Assembly: GCA_013817245.1 (NCBI GenBank)
Contig: JACDDA010000008.1
Location: 1-64,000, forward strand
DNA: 64,000 nucleotides
DNA from: Gammaproteobacteria bacterium
GTDB lineage: Bacteria > Pseudomonadota > Gammaproteobacteria > HTCC5015
Direction of reading: 5' to 3'
The notes below the pieces were generated by a model. It was not told the origin of the DNA and did not search any database. It saw only the letters and a program-made list of their open reading frames with translations. The position numbers were made by a program, and so were the translations under genes. This document shows positions 1 to 9,288 of this stretch, in pieces; positions within the stretch are counted from its first letter, which is position 1; the number at the start of each line of letters is the position of its first letter.

Positions 1-814
1 ACTCATGCATGGCCATATTGGCTTCATAAGTACCGTGCATCCCGAGCATACCGATAAAATATTTATCGGTAGAAGGATAAGCGCCTAAACCCATCAAAGT
101 ACCCGTGGTGGGATAAGCTAAAGCACGCACAAAACGCGTTAACTCATCGGAAGCACCGCCCAACACCACGCCACCGCCAAAATAAATCATCGGGCGTTTC
201 GCCGCTAATAACAAATCAACAGCTTTGCGAATTTGCCCAGAATGCCCCTGCACCGCCGGACGATAGGAGCGCAAACTGACTTCTTTGGGATATTCAAAAG
301 GAATCTTCACCTTGGGATCGGTCGCATCTTTAGTAATGTCGACCACTACCGGACCGGGGCGGCCAGAGGTTGCAATATAAAAAGCCTTCTTCATAGTCAC
401 CGCAATATCTTCCACGCGATTAACTAAAAAATTATGTTTTACGCAAGGACGCGTGATGCCGGTTGCATCCACTTCTTGAAACGCATCGCTGCCAATTAAC
501 GTGCTCGGCACCTGTCCCGTGATCACAACCATCGGGATCGAATCCATATACGCGGTCGCAATACCCGTAATGGCATTGGTCGCTCCTGGTCCCGAAGTTA
601 CTAAGGCAACACCAGGCCGACCCGTGGCACGGGCATAACCGTCAGCGGCGTGAACCCCGCCTTGCTCATGACGCACCAACACGTGCGCCACATCTTTCTG
701 CTGAAACATCGCATCATAAATGTGTAACACCGCGCCGCCCGGATAGCCGAAAACGTATTCCACGCCTTCGTGCTTCAGGCACTGCATCAAGATTTCGCCA
801 CCGGATAAAACCAC
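1..814 (-). CDS. ilvI: acetolactate synthase large subunit, N-terminal part (runs off left edge)
   Basis: Catalytic subunit of acetolactate synthase, the thiamine-diphosphate enzyme that starts valine/leucine synthesis and the parallel isoleucine step. About 271 N-terminal codons are present and the gene continues past the left edge. Visible are FGYPGGAVL (residues 22-30), RHEQ with the glutamate that activates thiamine diphosphate (E50), TSGPGATN (from 73) and GRPGPVVVDI. The start is GTG at 814, with GGAGG five bases upstream; no upstream ATG fits. The match is to the IlvI/IlvB family, closest in pattern to IlvI, and the small subunit would lie outside the window. The 240 bases upstream contain no gene. 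Confidence 0.93.
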   Translation of the reverse strand, partial: MVLSGGEILMQCLKHEGVEYVFGYPGGAVLHIYDAMFQQKDVAHVLVRHEQGGVHAADGYARATGRPGVALVTSGPGATNAITGIATAYMDSIPMVVITGQVPSTLIGSDAFQEVDATGITRPCVKHNFLVNRVEDIAVTMKKAFYIATSGRPGPVVVDITKDATDPKVKIPFEYPKEVSLRSYRPAVQGHSGQIRKAVDLLLAAKRPMIYFGGGVVLGGASDELTRFVRALAYPTTGTLMGLGAYPSTDKYFIGMLGMHGTYEANMAMHE

Positions 815-964
815 AATTGCCTCCAAAAGGGACGCTCGAACAGAAGTATAAAAAGAGTGCGTCAAAAGAACCGGCAAAACTACTGCTTCTAAGCGCGAAG
901 GTCAAGCGAATCAAGGGCTTGAAGGCTAAAACAGGCGGTAAATAGCGATTTCTAAAGGTGGCTT

Positions 965-990
965 GCCGGGATAGTCATAGCCCGGCTTTA
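965..990. other. short GC hairpin upstream of ilvI
   Basis: GCCGGG (965-970) pairs with CCCGGC (981-986) around a 10-base loop. On the plus strand only CTTTAT follows, so it is a weak terminator candidate. On the minus strand it lies between the small lipoprotein gene and ilvI and could end the lipoprotein transcript or belong to the ilvI leader. I see no leader peptide rich in branched-chain codons. Confidence 0.3.
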
Positions 991-1052
991 TGCAAAGCTA
1001 AAAACTATGAAACTTACTCAAACACTCACCCAACTATTACTCAATTCAGAAG

Positions 1053-1253
1053 TTAACGTCGTACTTCGTCTTGTTCACGCTTATATTGTTCATAACTTTT
1101 ATTCGCCGCGTCTAAACACAGTTCTCGTTCAGGACTCGTTAACACGTCTTGGCACTCTTGCTGACGCGCACCTTCTGACGAACTATAAATGTCTTTATTC
1201 GTGCAGCCCACAAGCAAACCCAAAATCAACCCACTTAACAATAATCCACGCAT
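1053..1253 (-). CDS. small lipoprotein of unknown function
   Basis: A 66-residue predicted lipoprotein. The N-terminus MRGLLLSGLILGLLVGC is a lipoprotein signal peptide with the lipidated cysteine at residue 17. The mature part is a short, charged, probably helical segment with two cysteines (QQEC and ELC) that could form a disulfide in the periplasm. The ATG at 1253 has GGAG six bases upstream; an in-frame TTG four codons earlier is less likely. It follows the HPP gene by about a dozen bases and is probably cotranscribed with it. I recognise no named family. Confidence 0.7.
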   Translation of the reverse strand: MRGLLLSGLILGLLVGCTNKDIYSSSEGARQQECQDVLTSPERELCLDAANKSYEQYKREQDEVRR

Positions 1254-1265
1254 ACCGTTCTCCAA

Positions 1266-2222
1266 TTAAATGTTAGACGTTAAACGCTGCCATTTATCGC
1301 CATTTGCTATCACAGCATACCGCGCCCAATTCGCAAATTCATCTCTAGTGCATTGCACATTATTATTCCCACGATCACGTCCAGCAACTACTTGATAATC
1401 TAGTTGATGCGCATCGTCTGCGGTCATCGTTTCACTCAATACTCGCCGCACTGCCCAATCATCGCCCAAACGACCATTACTATAAAAACCACCGACTTCG
1501 ATCAAACTCGTGTCTAAAGGTGTCATTTGCGCATGTTGATTCGCTAAAGCAAAAATTTGCGCAAGATCATCTTCACTGACATCAATAAAAGAATCAATTT
1601 GGCGCAACGCCCATGCAAAATCGCCGTGCGTAAATTGTGTTTGTGGCGGTGTGTTTATTTTCGTTTTACGCGCCCATGCGGCTGGATAACGTCGCCATGC
1701 AAACGGCGCATTCACTAGCAGCGCCACGATTAAAATAACGACTACATTGACGCCAATTGGAAACAACACATACTGCCAACCTAATGCGTGTACGGTTTCC
1801 CCACCAATCACCGCTGACAAAGCAGTGGCGCCACCCGGCGGATGAAGACAACGTGCGTAATGCATCGCGGCAATAGCGCAGCCCACCGCAATAGCGGCTG
1901 CGAATATAGGTTGCGAAATAAATTGCTGACAGGCAACGCCAATTAATGCGGATAATAAATGACCACCCACTAATGACCACGGTTGTGAAAGCGCGCCATG
2001 CGGTACTGCAAATAACAACACTGCACTCGCGCCCATGGATGCCACAATTAATACTTGTGCTTGCACGCCTAAACTGCGCGTACACTCCGTGCTGATTAGC
2101 AAAATAAATAAAATACCGCAGAAACCACCGATGGCAGAAATAATACGCTCTGCATGACTGACGGGGCTAAATTCTATGCCCCACCAATGTAATAATTTTG
2201 TTGACCAATGAACTGCTTGCAC
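1266..2222 (-). CDS. HPP family integral membrane protein
   Basis: A 318-residue membrane protein. Residues about 25-175 form a compact hydrophobic domain of four to five helices carrying the family signature HPPGGATAL (127-135). Residues about 190-318 are soluble, contain no recognisable CBS pair, and end close to the next gene. HPP proteins are bacterial and plastid inner-membrane proteins; some have been linked to nitrite or anion movement, but the substrate here cannot be read from sequence. It is probably the first gene of a short unit with the downstream lipoprotein. Confidence 0.8.
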   Translation of the reverse strand: MQAVHWSTKLLHWWGIEFSPVSHAERIISAIGGFCGILFILLISTECTRSLGVQAQVLIVASMGASAVLLFAVPHGALSQPWSLVGGHLLSALIGVACQQFISQPIFAAAIAVGCAIAAMHYARCLHPPGGATALSAVIGGETVHALGWQYVLFPIGVNVVVILIVALLVNAPFAWRRYPAAWARKTKINTPPQTQFTHGDFAWALRQIDSFIDVSEDDLAQIFALANQHAQMTPLDTSLIEVGGFYSNGRLGDDWAVRRVLSETMTADDAHQLDYQVVAGRDRGNNNVQCTRDEFANWARYAVIANGDKWQRLTSNI

Positions 2223-2281
2223 GCCATAAACCCTAATAACAATTGATCGTATTAATTCTGTATAAATTTTTCAGAACACAC

Positions 2282-3151
2282 TTACTTCGATTTATTTAAA
2301 ATATTAACAATTGATGGAGAAACCAATTCGATAGTTTCAAAAGGCATATTAATGCCTTCTTGCATGAAGGTTTTAAATATTTTTTCACGCAACTCATAAC
2401 GCTTGTGTATATGTTGGCGCTCATTTTCAAGCCAAACCTGCAATTCCAAAGCAACATTATAATCATTCAACTGCGTCACAACCATTCGAGGTTTTGGTTC
2501 CGTCATATAGTCGGTGTCATGATTCACTAATTGCAATAATACAGCACGTACACGATCTAAGTTTTCATTAACATCTATCGTCACTGCCACATCCAAACGC
2601 AAATGCGGAAAATTTGTATAGGATGCGACCGTTTTATTCATTACCTCGGCATTGGGTACCGCTAACATACGGCCGTCTATTGTTACAATCCGCGTGGTGC
2701 GCAAAGTAATTCGGTCCACACGGCCGTATTTTCCATCGATCTCAACTAAATCATCAATGGTAAAAGGTCTGTCCAAAAAAATCAGAAAACCCGAAATAAT
2801 ATTTGATAACGTATCGCGCAAAGCAAAACCAATCGTCAAACTCAACACGCCTAGGGATGCCAACATCGTTGTCGTTTGCACACCAGCAACGCTCAAAGCA
2901 ACTAAAATACCCGCGCCGATAAAAAAAGATCTAAATATTGCGTCCAATAAAGCCGCACTGGTCTTATCAACTTTTGCTCTAAACTTCGGCATTAATAAAT
3001 TTTGCAACAGTCGCCACAATACGTAAAACAGAACAAAAACTATGATTATCAACAACACATTAATTAATGAATTTGCCAAAAAACCGCCTATCCGTGCCGC
3101 CGAAAAATAATCTCTTATTTGAGCAACAAAACCATCTAACACATAATCCAT
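2282..3151 (-). CDS. mscS: small-conductance mechanosensitive channel, MscS family
   Basis: A 289-residue channel of the size of E. coli MscS (286). N-terminal helices at about 20-45 and 65-90 are followed by the pore helix around SLGVLSLTIGFALRDT (about 94-109) and then the beta domain with FLDRPFTIDDLVEI and GKYGRVDRITLRTT. The family forms homoheptamers in the inner membrane that open on membrane tension and release solutes during osmotic downshock. It stands alone, 60 bases from the HPP gene in the same orientation. I am confident of the family; the exact ortholog name is inferred from length. Confidence 0.9.
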   Translation of the reverse strand: MDYVLDGFVAQIRDYFSAARIGGFLANSLINVLLIIIVFVLFYVLWRLLQNLLMPKFRAKVDKTSAALLDAIFRSFFIGAGILVALSVAGVQTTTMLASLGVLSLTIGFALRDTLSNIISGFLIFLDRPFTIDDLVEIDGKYGRVDRITLRTTRIVTIDGRMLAVPNAEVMNKTVASYTNFPHLRLDVAVTIDVNENLDRVRAVLLQLVNHDTDYMTEPKPRMVVTQLNDYNVALELQVWLENERQHIHKRYELREKIFKTFMQEGINMPFETIELVSPSIVNILNKSK

Positions 3152-3669
3152 TTTATTCTCCCGCAGCGATGCCCTAGAAATACGTCAATGTCATTAAAAC
3201 AGCTTTACAAAGTCTACACCATCAGGATTAACGCTGGCTCTTCAAAGTGCTCGCTAAAGCGAAGCAGCTGAACTCTTGATTACTTTGTTTAAAAAAGATC
3301 GCTCAAAATTACAATAATCGACCCAAATAAACTTTCTACAATAAAAACCGCCGCATGATTCTCTTGGCGTAGAGGCAAATGCGTTCTTGGCAATACTTGC
3401 TTTAAAGAATTTTGCAATACACCAAGTTCTGATTCGCACGCCATTGTCATTTGTTAACAGACTTATTACCTGCACATCTCTAAATTAGGAAAACACCTGA
3501 TAATTAAATCAACAAGCTTATATTTAATTTCAATACTCACCAAACATTTTCCCAGAAAATTATCATCTTTCCAAGCCGAGCATTTTCTACTCTACCTGCC
3601 GCTATTTATTTCAAGGAGATAAGTTTATGTCAGAAACCAACACTATGATCGACAAAACGCGATTTGATT
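3152..3669. other. gene-poor interval with one short well-initiated ORF
   Basis: About 520 bases without a convincing gene. Near its right end, on the plus strand, AAGGAG lies seven bases before an ATG at 3627. That ORF (MSETNTMIDKTRFDF...) has only 35 codons, stops at 3734 and overlaps the 3' end of the minus-strand gene at 3670. It may be the stub of a gene whose remainder was lost, or chance. A 73-codon minus-strand frame at 3254-3475 has no ribosome site and no recognisable composition, and I do not call it. Confidence 0.35.
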
Positions 3670-3978
3670 TTAATCTCCATAGTCTCCACCAGCGTCATCA
3701 AATTCAACCGCTGACTCTTCTCGCTTGCGCCTAGGAATAGGATGAGACATTTCTATTGATGGTGATTCAGAATCGACGCCTTTATAGTTTTCTAGTTCAA
3801 TCACGCCTCTTCGCAAAGATCGCGCATATAAAAATCCAGAACCTAACAGAAAAAATAATGCACCTCCTATCGCTAGCCTACTATTTATCCACCAATACGT
3901 TGCAGCAAATACGCCGGCGCCAAGTGTCAAAATCAACACTATATTTTCATAAGCACTAAAGTTTCTTTTTTTAATCAT
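3670..3978 (-). CDS. small two-helix membrane protein, unknown function
   Basis: A 102-residue protein with two probable transmembrane helices (about residues 11-30 and 35-52), a basic stretch (YARSLRR), and an acidic hydrophilic tail ending in DDAGGDYGD. The positive-inside pattern suggests both ends lie in the cytoplasm. The start at 3978 is chosen because AAAGGGA lies six bases upstream; in-frame ATGs also exist at 3984 and 4020. No family is recognised. It is monocistronic and divergent from the bepA-like gene. Confidence 0.6.
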   Translation of the reverse strand: MIKKRNFSAYENIVLILTLGAGVFAATYWWINSRLAIGGALFFLLGSGFLYARSLRRGVIELENYKGVDSESPSIEMSHPIPRRKREESAVEFDDAGGDYGD

Positions 3979-4172
3979 TCGCATTCCCTTTGAGCGTGCG
4001 AGCAAAAATATATCGATCACTATTTATTCTTTTGTCGCCCAATCATTGAATATTTAGCGAAGACTATCAAGAACCCCTACGATAGAACCACAATATTCCC
4101 CACCAAGATATCTATTAATCGCAGACAAGATTAACCTTTGACTTTAATTTAATGAATTGTTAGCCAGCACAG

Positions 4173-5825
4173 ATGTCAGTAGGATTACGACATTGTGCTG
4201 AATTGGCCAATAACAGGATAAACCGGGTGCAGTTGCCGCTCTTACCAATACGAAACAAAAACTACCTAGCTCAACGCTGGCTTACGCTGCTGTGCACCTG
4301 CACTTTATTACTAGCAATGCCAACAAAGGCCGCGAGTCCTTTTACGTCATTGGAGCGCGAGCCTTTATTACCTTCCATTGGCGATCCGGCTGATCGACAT
4401 TTATCACCAAATGATGAACGTGTATTGGGCGCGGCTTTTATGCGCGAGCTGTATCGTCAAGGCAACATTTTAGATGATCCAGAAATTGTCGAATATATCC
4501 AACATTTGGGTAATACGCTGGTCACACATTTAGACGAACCCTTGTTTAATTTTCATTTTTTTGTGGTCAACGATGTTCGTATTAATGCATTTGCGGTACC
4601 CGGCGGTTACATCGGTGTTAATGCGGGTTTAATTTTCAACACGCGTAATGAAAGCGAATTAGCTGGCGTCGTTGGTCATGAAATTGCTCATGTCGAGCAA
4701 CGTCATATCGCACGACAAATTGCGGATGCAAAAAGTAAATCTATTCCAACCCTTGGTGCAATACTGGCGGGCATGCTATTGACAATGGGCGGCGCGGGTG
4801 ATGCAGGTGCCGCACTTATCTATGCGGGCATGGCAGGCGCGCAACAAAATCAAATTAACTTTACGCGCATCCATGAAATTGAAGCTGATCGGGTGGGCAT
4901 GCAATTATTACAACGCGCTGATTATGATCCACAAGGTATGGCCAATTTTTTTAAAGTACTACAAGGCAAAAGCACGAGTCGTACGCCTGATTATTTAGAA
5001 TTTTTACGTACTCATCCTTTAGATAATGATCGCATTGCTGAAGCTGAAGCACGCATCGCACAATTTCCAGCGCGCAAACACGTTAGCAGCGAACGCTACA
5101 CGCTTGCGAAAATTCGTTTGACTACATTAACGAGTAATGAACCTACCGAATTACTGCGTCGTACTGCAATAAATCATGACGCTAGTCCATTAGCGAATTA
5201 TGCTTATGCACAAGCCTTAGAACGGAATCGTAATTTTGCGGCCGCCGCTGACATACTAAAACTTTTGGTAAAACAATTTCCTGAAAATCTGCCGTATGTG
5301 TTGGCATTAGCCCGCGTGGAATTAGCGCAAAATCATGCGCAACAAGTGCAAGTTTTGTTATATAACGTGTTACAGCTTTATCCCGATCACTACGCCTTAG
5401 TCATGTTATACGCTGAAAGTTTAGCTAACAGCGAAAATGTAGTAGCAACGATTGCGGCAAATGATGAAATGCACAGCAATACTGAACCATTAAATAACAA
5501 AACACCTGAGCGACAAGATAAAAAAAATCTCTCTCCAGTTGCGCCGCTGCCACAAGCCATTCACGTTCTTGAACAATATTTACGTAAACACCCGCCGTTA
5601 ACACCGGTTTTTTATCGGCAACTGGCAGAACTTTATAATCGTAACAAACAAAGTATTTTGGCCAATCAACAAATGGCTGAATATTATTTTTGGAAAGGTG
5701 ATTATCAAGCGGCTATCGCGCAACTACGTGATGCCTTAAACGACAAACCTGGCATCATTACGCGTCGACAAATCGAAGAGCGTTTAAATGCTATTGTCAA
5801 AATGTCGCGTCGTGATAATAGCTAA
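4173..5825 (+). CDS. bepA: M48 metalloprotease with TPR tail, BepA-like
   Basis: Periplasmic zinc protease/chaperone of the BepA (YfgC) type, which in E. coli helps assemble or degrade stalled LptD and other beta-barrel proteins at the BAM complex. The 550 codons carry a hydrophobic signal segment (about 36-53, ending TKAAS), the M48 domain with HEIAH (H169, E170, H173) and the third zinc ligand in the EADR motif (E237), and a C-terminal TPR region (about 300-540). The true start may be further in than 4173, because about 30 residues precede the signal peptide. It resembles E. coli BepA (487 aa) but has a longer TPR part. Confidence 0.88.
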   Translation: MSVGLRHCAELANNRINRVQLPLLPIRNKNYLAQRWLTLLCTCTLLLAMPTKAASPFTSLEREPLLPSIGDPADRHLSPNDERVLGAAFMRELYRQGNILDDPEIVEYIQHLGNTLVTHLDEPLFNFHFFVVNDVRINAFAVPGGYIGVNAGLIFNTRNESELAGVVGHEIAHVEQRHIARQIADAKSKSIPTLGAILAGMLLTMGGAGDAGAALIYAGMAGAQQNQINFTRIHEIEADRVGMQLLQRADYDPQGMANFFKVLQGKSTSRTPDYLEFLRTHPLDNDRIAEAEARIAQFPARKHVSSERYTLAKIRLTTLTSNEPTELLRRTAINHDASPLANYAYAQALERNRNFAAAADILKLLVKQFPENLPYVLALARVELAQNHAQQVQVLLYNVLQLYPDHYALVMLYAESLANSENVVATIAANDEMHSNTEPLNNKTPERQDKKNLSPVAPLPQAIHVLEQYLRKHPPLTPVFYRQLAELYNRNKQSILANQQMAEYYFWKGDYQAAIAQLRDALNDKPGIITRRQIEERLNAIVKMSRRDNS

Positions 5826-6208
5826 CAAAACAGCATTAGCTATTGAGAATCGGACTTTAGAATGCAGCCATTAGGCAAGTCGCTCGTTTCCCTCTCTATA
5901 ATAAAGAAAACATTACACCACCGTCTTGGCGCCAAACCACATCCACCGCAAAATGATGAATGACGTGCGCTCGAATATTTTATGACGCCCATCAGCAACG
6001 ACCAACCATTACAAAGCCTCAGCCAGCGACCTTAAAAGCGCCATAAAATTGTCACTTTTCTGGTTTACAAGCACTACAGAACTTAAAAAAACGTTAATAT
6101 ATCCATCGTTAACAAAGCTTCAGCTCAACAGCTGGTCATTACTATTTGTAATCTCAACAATGGCGCCTCTTGGTATTTGGTTATAGCATGCGGTCGAATA
6201 ATTGACAG
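5826..6208. other. intergenic region, no gene seen
   Basis: About 380 bases between the protease and the HTH gene. There is no ORF with a ribosome site, no strong terminator hairpin and no repeat that I can support. It must contain the promoter of the HTH/HDOD pair, but I cannot assign its elements. Confidence 0.4.
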
Positions 6209-6229
6209 ATGTTCATAGAAGTCAACAAC

Positions 6230-6613
6230 ATGACCGAGCAATCCCCCTCCTTGATTGGAGCCGTGGTCCGCGCTTTGCGAAAAGCACGGGGTTTAGGCGT
6301 CAATCAACTTAGCGCTGCCCTAGAAGTAGAAGCTGCCAACCTATCCCGCTTTGAGCGCGGGTTGCCTGGTGGTGTCAGCATTGCGCGCTATTTAGATGCC
6401 ATCGCTTTTCGTTTAGGCACCTGTGGTTCGGTCATTTATGCCATTGCCGAATACACCAGTGATGATCCTGCTTTACTCGATAACCCAGAAAAACTCGGAC
6501 TGATGACCGATCATTTAACAAATTTGGTAAAAAATTACCTGACGCTGCCGCTAGCTGCACAACAGGATATCGATGGGATCATCAAACACCATGCCAACAC
6601 GCAAACTCAATGA
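6230..6613 (+). CDS. XRE-type helix-turn-helix protein
   Basis: A small protein of about 127 residues with a Cro/CI-like HTH in its first 65 residues (VRALRKARGLGVNQLSAALE followed by ANLSRFERG). The C-terminal half is helical without a known motif. It is probably a DNA-binding regulator. The start at ATG 6230 gives a normal N-terminus (MTEQSPSL); an in-frame ATG at 6209 adds seven residues, and neither has a strong ribosome site. Its last 41 bases overlap the following HDOD gene in another frame, which suggests translational coupling and a joint role. Confidence 0.75.
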   Translation: MTEQSPSLIGAVVRALRKARGLGVNQLSAALEVEAANLSRFERGLPGGVSIARYLDAIAFRLGTCGSVIYAIAEYTSDDPALLDNPEKLGLMTDHLTNLVKNYLTLPLAAQQDIDGIIKHHANTQTQ

Positions 6614-7421
6614 ACTAATCAATCAAGCCCAATTACCTTCGGCGGTTGATGTGATCGCCAAACTACAGCAAGCCGTTGCCGCCAGTAACAGCTCGACGCA
6701 ACACATTGCCAACACCCTCAAAACCGATGTAGGTCTAAGCGCACGCATATTACGTTTAGCGAATAGCGCGTTTTACGGCAGTCAATCCATTGAAACGGTG
6801 GAACAAGCCATTGTTTTGATTGGCACGGATGATTTAATCGCCTTGATTATTTCCACCGAAGTCATTGATGTGTTCCGTGGTTTAGAAATGCACCTCGACA
6901 TGCAGCGCTTTTGGCGCATTAATCTGTACGGGGCGCTCACCGCTAAACAATTGGGTCGCCGTACGCAATTAGATACTTCCAGCTTATTTACCGCTGGTTT
7001 ACTCCGCGGCGTAGGCGAGCTGGTGTTATTTCGCGCGCTGCCCGACCTCATGTCCGAATTATTAAGCGGTACTTGTGCGGATCATCCTCGTCATGAATTA
7101 GAAAAGAACACCTTGGGTTTTGATCACGCGGCCGTCGGCGCGGCGTTATTAGAACGCTGGAAATTGCCCGAAAGCGTGACCATACCGGTACGTTATTACT
7201 TAGAACCGGCGCAAATCACGGGGCCTTATCATTATCATGCGGCCATTTTGAATTTGGGCCATCAAACCGCCCTATTCGCACATGACGCCTGTGCGACACC
7301 CATTATTGATCATTATTTAGGTGAACTCACCGGCGTGGGTGATGATGAACTAGTGGCCGAGATCAAGCCCATGATTGATGCGCAATTCGAAGATGCCGCG
7401 GGCGTCCTGTTAGGTAATTAA
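6573..7421 (+). CDS. HDOD domain protein
   Basis: A 282-residue protein made almost entirely of an HDOD domain: LPSAVDVIAKL at the N-terminus, LSARILRLANSAFYG (about 54-68), then the HD-like core. HDOD proteins act as signalling or scaffolding proteins and mostly lack phosphodiesterase activity. Here the expected LLHDIG is LLRGVG, so the metal-binding HD pair is missing and catalysis is unlikely. Start: AGGA lies five bases before ATG 6573, inside the upstream gene. The coupling with the XRE gene suggests a sensor/regulator pair. Confidence 0.82.
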   Translation: MGSSNTMPTRKLNELINQAQLPSAVDVIAKLQQAVAASNSSTQHIANTLKTDVGLSARILRLANSAFYGSQSIETVEQAIVLIGTDDLIALIISTEVIDVFRGLEMHLDMQRFWRINLYGALTAKQLGRRTQLDTSSLFTAGLLRGVGELVLFRALPDLMSELLSGTCADHPRHELEKNTLGFDHAAVGAALLERWKLPESVTIPVRYYLEPAQITGPYHYHAAILNLGHQTALFAHDACATPIIDHYLGELTGVGDDELVAEIKPMIDAQFEDAAGVLLGN

Positions 7422-7546
7422 ATCCCATCTCTATAAGTTCCGATCCGAGCTATTCAATGAATTGAATAGGTTGAATGGGGGGGCGTTTAAACTTAGAATG
7501 GCCGCCCTAAATTTCCATTCATACTGACTCAAAATAGCCTAATCTG

Positions 7547-8296
7547 ATGAAAATTCTTGTCCCTATTAAGCGCGTCATTGATGCCTATGTCAGCATCCGC
7601 GTTAAGTCCGATGGCACGGGTGTTGAAACCGCCAATGTCAAAATGTCCATGAATCCATTTTGCGAAATCGCCGTTGAAGAAGCGGTGCGACTCAAAGAAG
7701 CCGGCAAAGCCAGCGAAGTCGTCGTCGTCACGATGGGTACACAAGCTTGCCAAGAAACTTTGCGTACGGCATTAGCGATGGGCGCTGATCGCGCTATCTT
7801 GATTCAAACCGATGTGGATGTGCAGCCGTTAGCAATCGCTAAAAGTTTAAAAGCATTAGTGGCTACTGAAGCGCCTGAATTAGTGATTTTAGGTAAACAA
7901 TCCATTGATGCGGAAAATAACCAAACCGGTCAAATGCTGGCGGCTTTATTAGAGTGGCCACAAGCCACTTTCATTTCAAAATTAGAATTACAAAGCGGTC
8001 GTGTACAAGCCACGCGTGAAATTGACGGCGGCTTAGAAACCATTTCAATTCAAACACCCGCCATTGTTACCACTGATTTACGTTTAAACGAACCACGTTA
8101 TGCAACGTTACCCAACATCATGAAAGCCAAAAAGAAACAGTTGGATATCGTTACGCCTGAAAGCTTAGGCGTTGATGTAACACCGCGCATCACCACTTTA
8201 AAAGTAGAAGAACCTGCCAAACGTTCCGCAGGTGTTATGCTCGAAAGCGTCGCCGATCTTATCGGTAAACTCAAAAATGAAGCCAAAGTGATTTAA
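7547..8296 (+). CDS. etfB: electron transfer flavoprotein beta subunit
   Basis: Beta subunit (249 aa) of the soluble ETF heterodimer, which accepts electrons from acyl-CoA dehydrogenases. Typical features are [12 protein letters not shown] at the N-terminus, the [23 protein letters not shown] region and the AMP-binding [16 protein letters not shown] segment. It is followed by etfA after three bases and then by ETF-quinone oxidoreductase, so this is one electron-transfer operon. It would serve the two acyl-CoA dehydrogenases at 22-25 kb. Confidence 0.96.
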   Translation: MKILVPIKRVIDAYVSIRVKSDGTGVETANVKMSMNPFCEIAVEEAVRLKEAGKASEVVVVTMGTQACQETLRTALAMGADRAILIQTDVDVQPLAIAKSLKALVATEAPELVILGKQSIDAENNQTGQMLAALLEWPQATFISKLELQSGRVQATREIDGGLETISIQTPAIVTTDLRLNEPRYATLPNIMKAKKKQLDIVTPESLGVDVTPRITTLKVEEPAKRSAGVMLESVADLIGKLKNEAKVI

Positions 8297-8299
8297 ATC

Positions 8300-9229
8300 A
8301 TGAGCACAGTTTTAGTTGTCATTGAACACGATAATAGCCACCTTAAACCCGCCAGTCTCAACACGCTAGCGGCCAGCGCGCAACTCGGTGCGGTGACGGC
8401 ACTCGTCATTGGTCACAATGCAAAACCAGTTGCAGATGCTCTGACAAAAGTAACGGACGTCAGCAAAGTATTATTAGCCGATGCTCCACATTTTGCACAT
8501 CAATTAGCGGAAGATGTGGCTGCGCAAGTGATCGCAGTTGCAAAAGATTTTGATTATGTCATCGCACCCGCCACTACTTTCGGCAAAAACTTTTTACCGC
8601 GAGTCGCCGCCGTATTAGATGTTGCGCCTATTTCTGATATCACCAAAATTATTTCGGGCGACACTTTTATCCGTCCCATTTATGCCGGTAACGCGTTTGC
8701 AACTGTAAAAAGCAGTGATGCAAAAAAAGTATTAAGCATGCGTCCCACCGCATTTGATCCAGCGAAAACTGATGGCGGCAATGCCAGTGTTGAAACGATC
8801 AGCGCCACTGCATCAGCCGGCGTTTCGCAATTTGTGAGTCAAGAACTCACCAAATCTGAACGTCCTGATTTAGGCAGCGCGCGCGTTGTGGTGTCGGGTG
8901 GTCGCGGGGTTGGTAGCGCAGAAAATTTTCAACTCATCGAAAAACTCGCCGACAAATTAGGCGCAGCGATTGGTGCATCACGCGCAGCAGTAGATGCAGG
9001 TTATGTACCGAATGATTATCAGGTCGGTCAAACCGGTAAAATCGTTGCACCGGAATTATATATTGCGATCGGCATTTCCGGCGCTATTCAGCATCTCGCC
9101 GGTATGAAAGATAGCAAAGTAATTGTTGCGATTAATAAAGATCCTGAAGCTGCTATTTTCCAATTAGCCGATTACGGTTTAGTTGGTGACTTATTTAAAA
9201 TCATACCTGAGTTGGTTGACGCGCTGTAA
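8300..9229 (+). CDS. etfA: electron transfer flavoprotein alpha subunit
   Basis: Alpha subunit (309 aa) carrying the FAD of ETF. The C-terminal FAD domain is plain: SGGRGVGSAENF (about 194-205), GASRAAVDAGYVPNDYQVGQ and the ISGAIQHLAGM / INKDPEAAIF stretch. The N-terminal half is the usual alpha/beta domain. The short gap after etfB implies coupled expression of the heterodimer. No anomaly is seen. Confidence 0.96.
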   Translation: MSTVLVVIEHDNSHLKPASLNTLAASAQLGAVTALVIGHNAKPVADALTKVTDVSKVLLADAPHFAHQLAEDVAAQVIAVAKDFDYVIAPATTFGKNFLPRVAAVLDVAPISDITKIISGDTFIRPIYAGNAFATVKSSDAKKVLSMRPTAFDPAKTDGGNASVETISATASAGVSQFVSQELTKSERPDLGSARVVVSGGRGVGSAENFQLIEKLADKLGAAIGASRAAVDAGYVPNDYQVGQTGKIVAPELYIAIGISGAIQHLAGMKDSKVIVAINKDPEAAIFQLADYGLVGDLFKIIPELVDAL

Positions 9230-9288
9230 GCGTCAACCGACTGTACTTTATCTTCTAAATATCATTCATTATTAAAGTGGGAGTTGCC

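Noticed and set aside
1007-1276. 89-codon plus-strand ORF opposite the small lipoprotein
   Set aside because: Antisense to a gene with a good signal peptide and ribosome site; not supported.
3254-3475. 73-codon minus-strand ORF
   Set aside because: No ribosome site, no recognisable composition or family; treated as chance.
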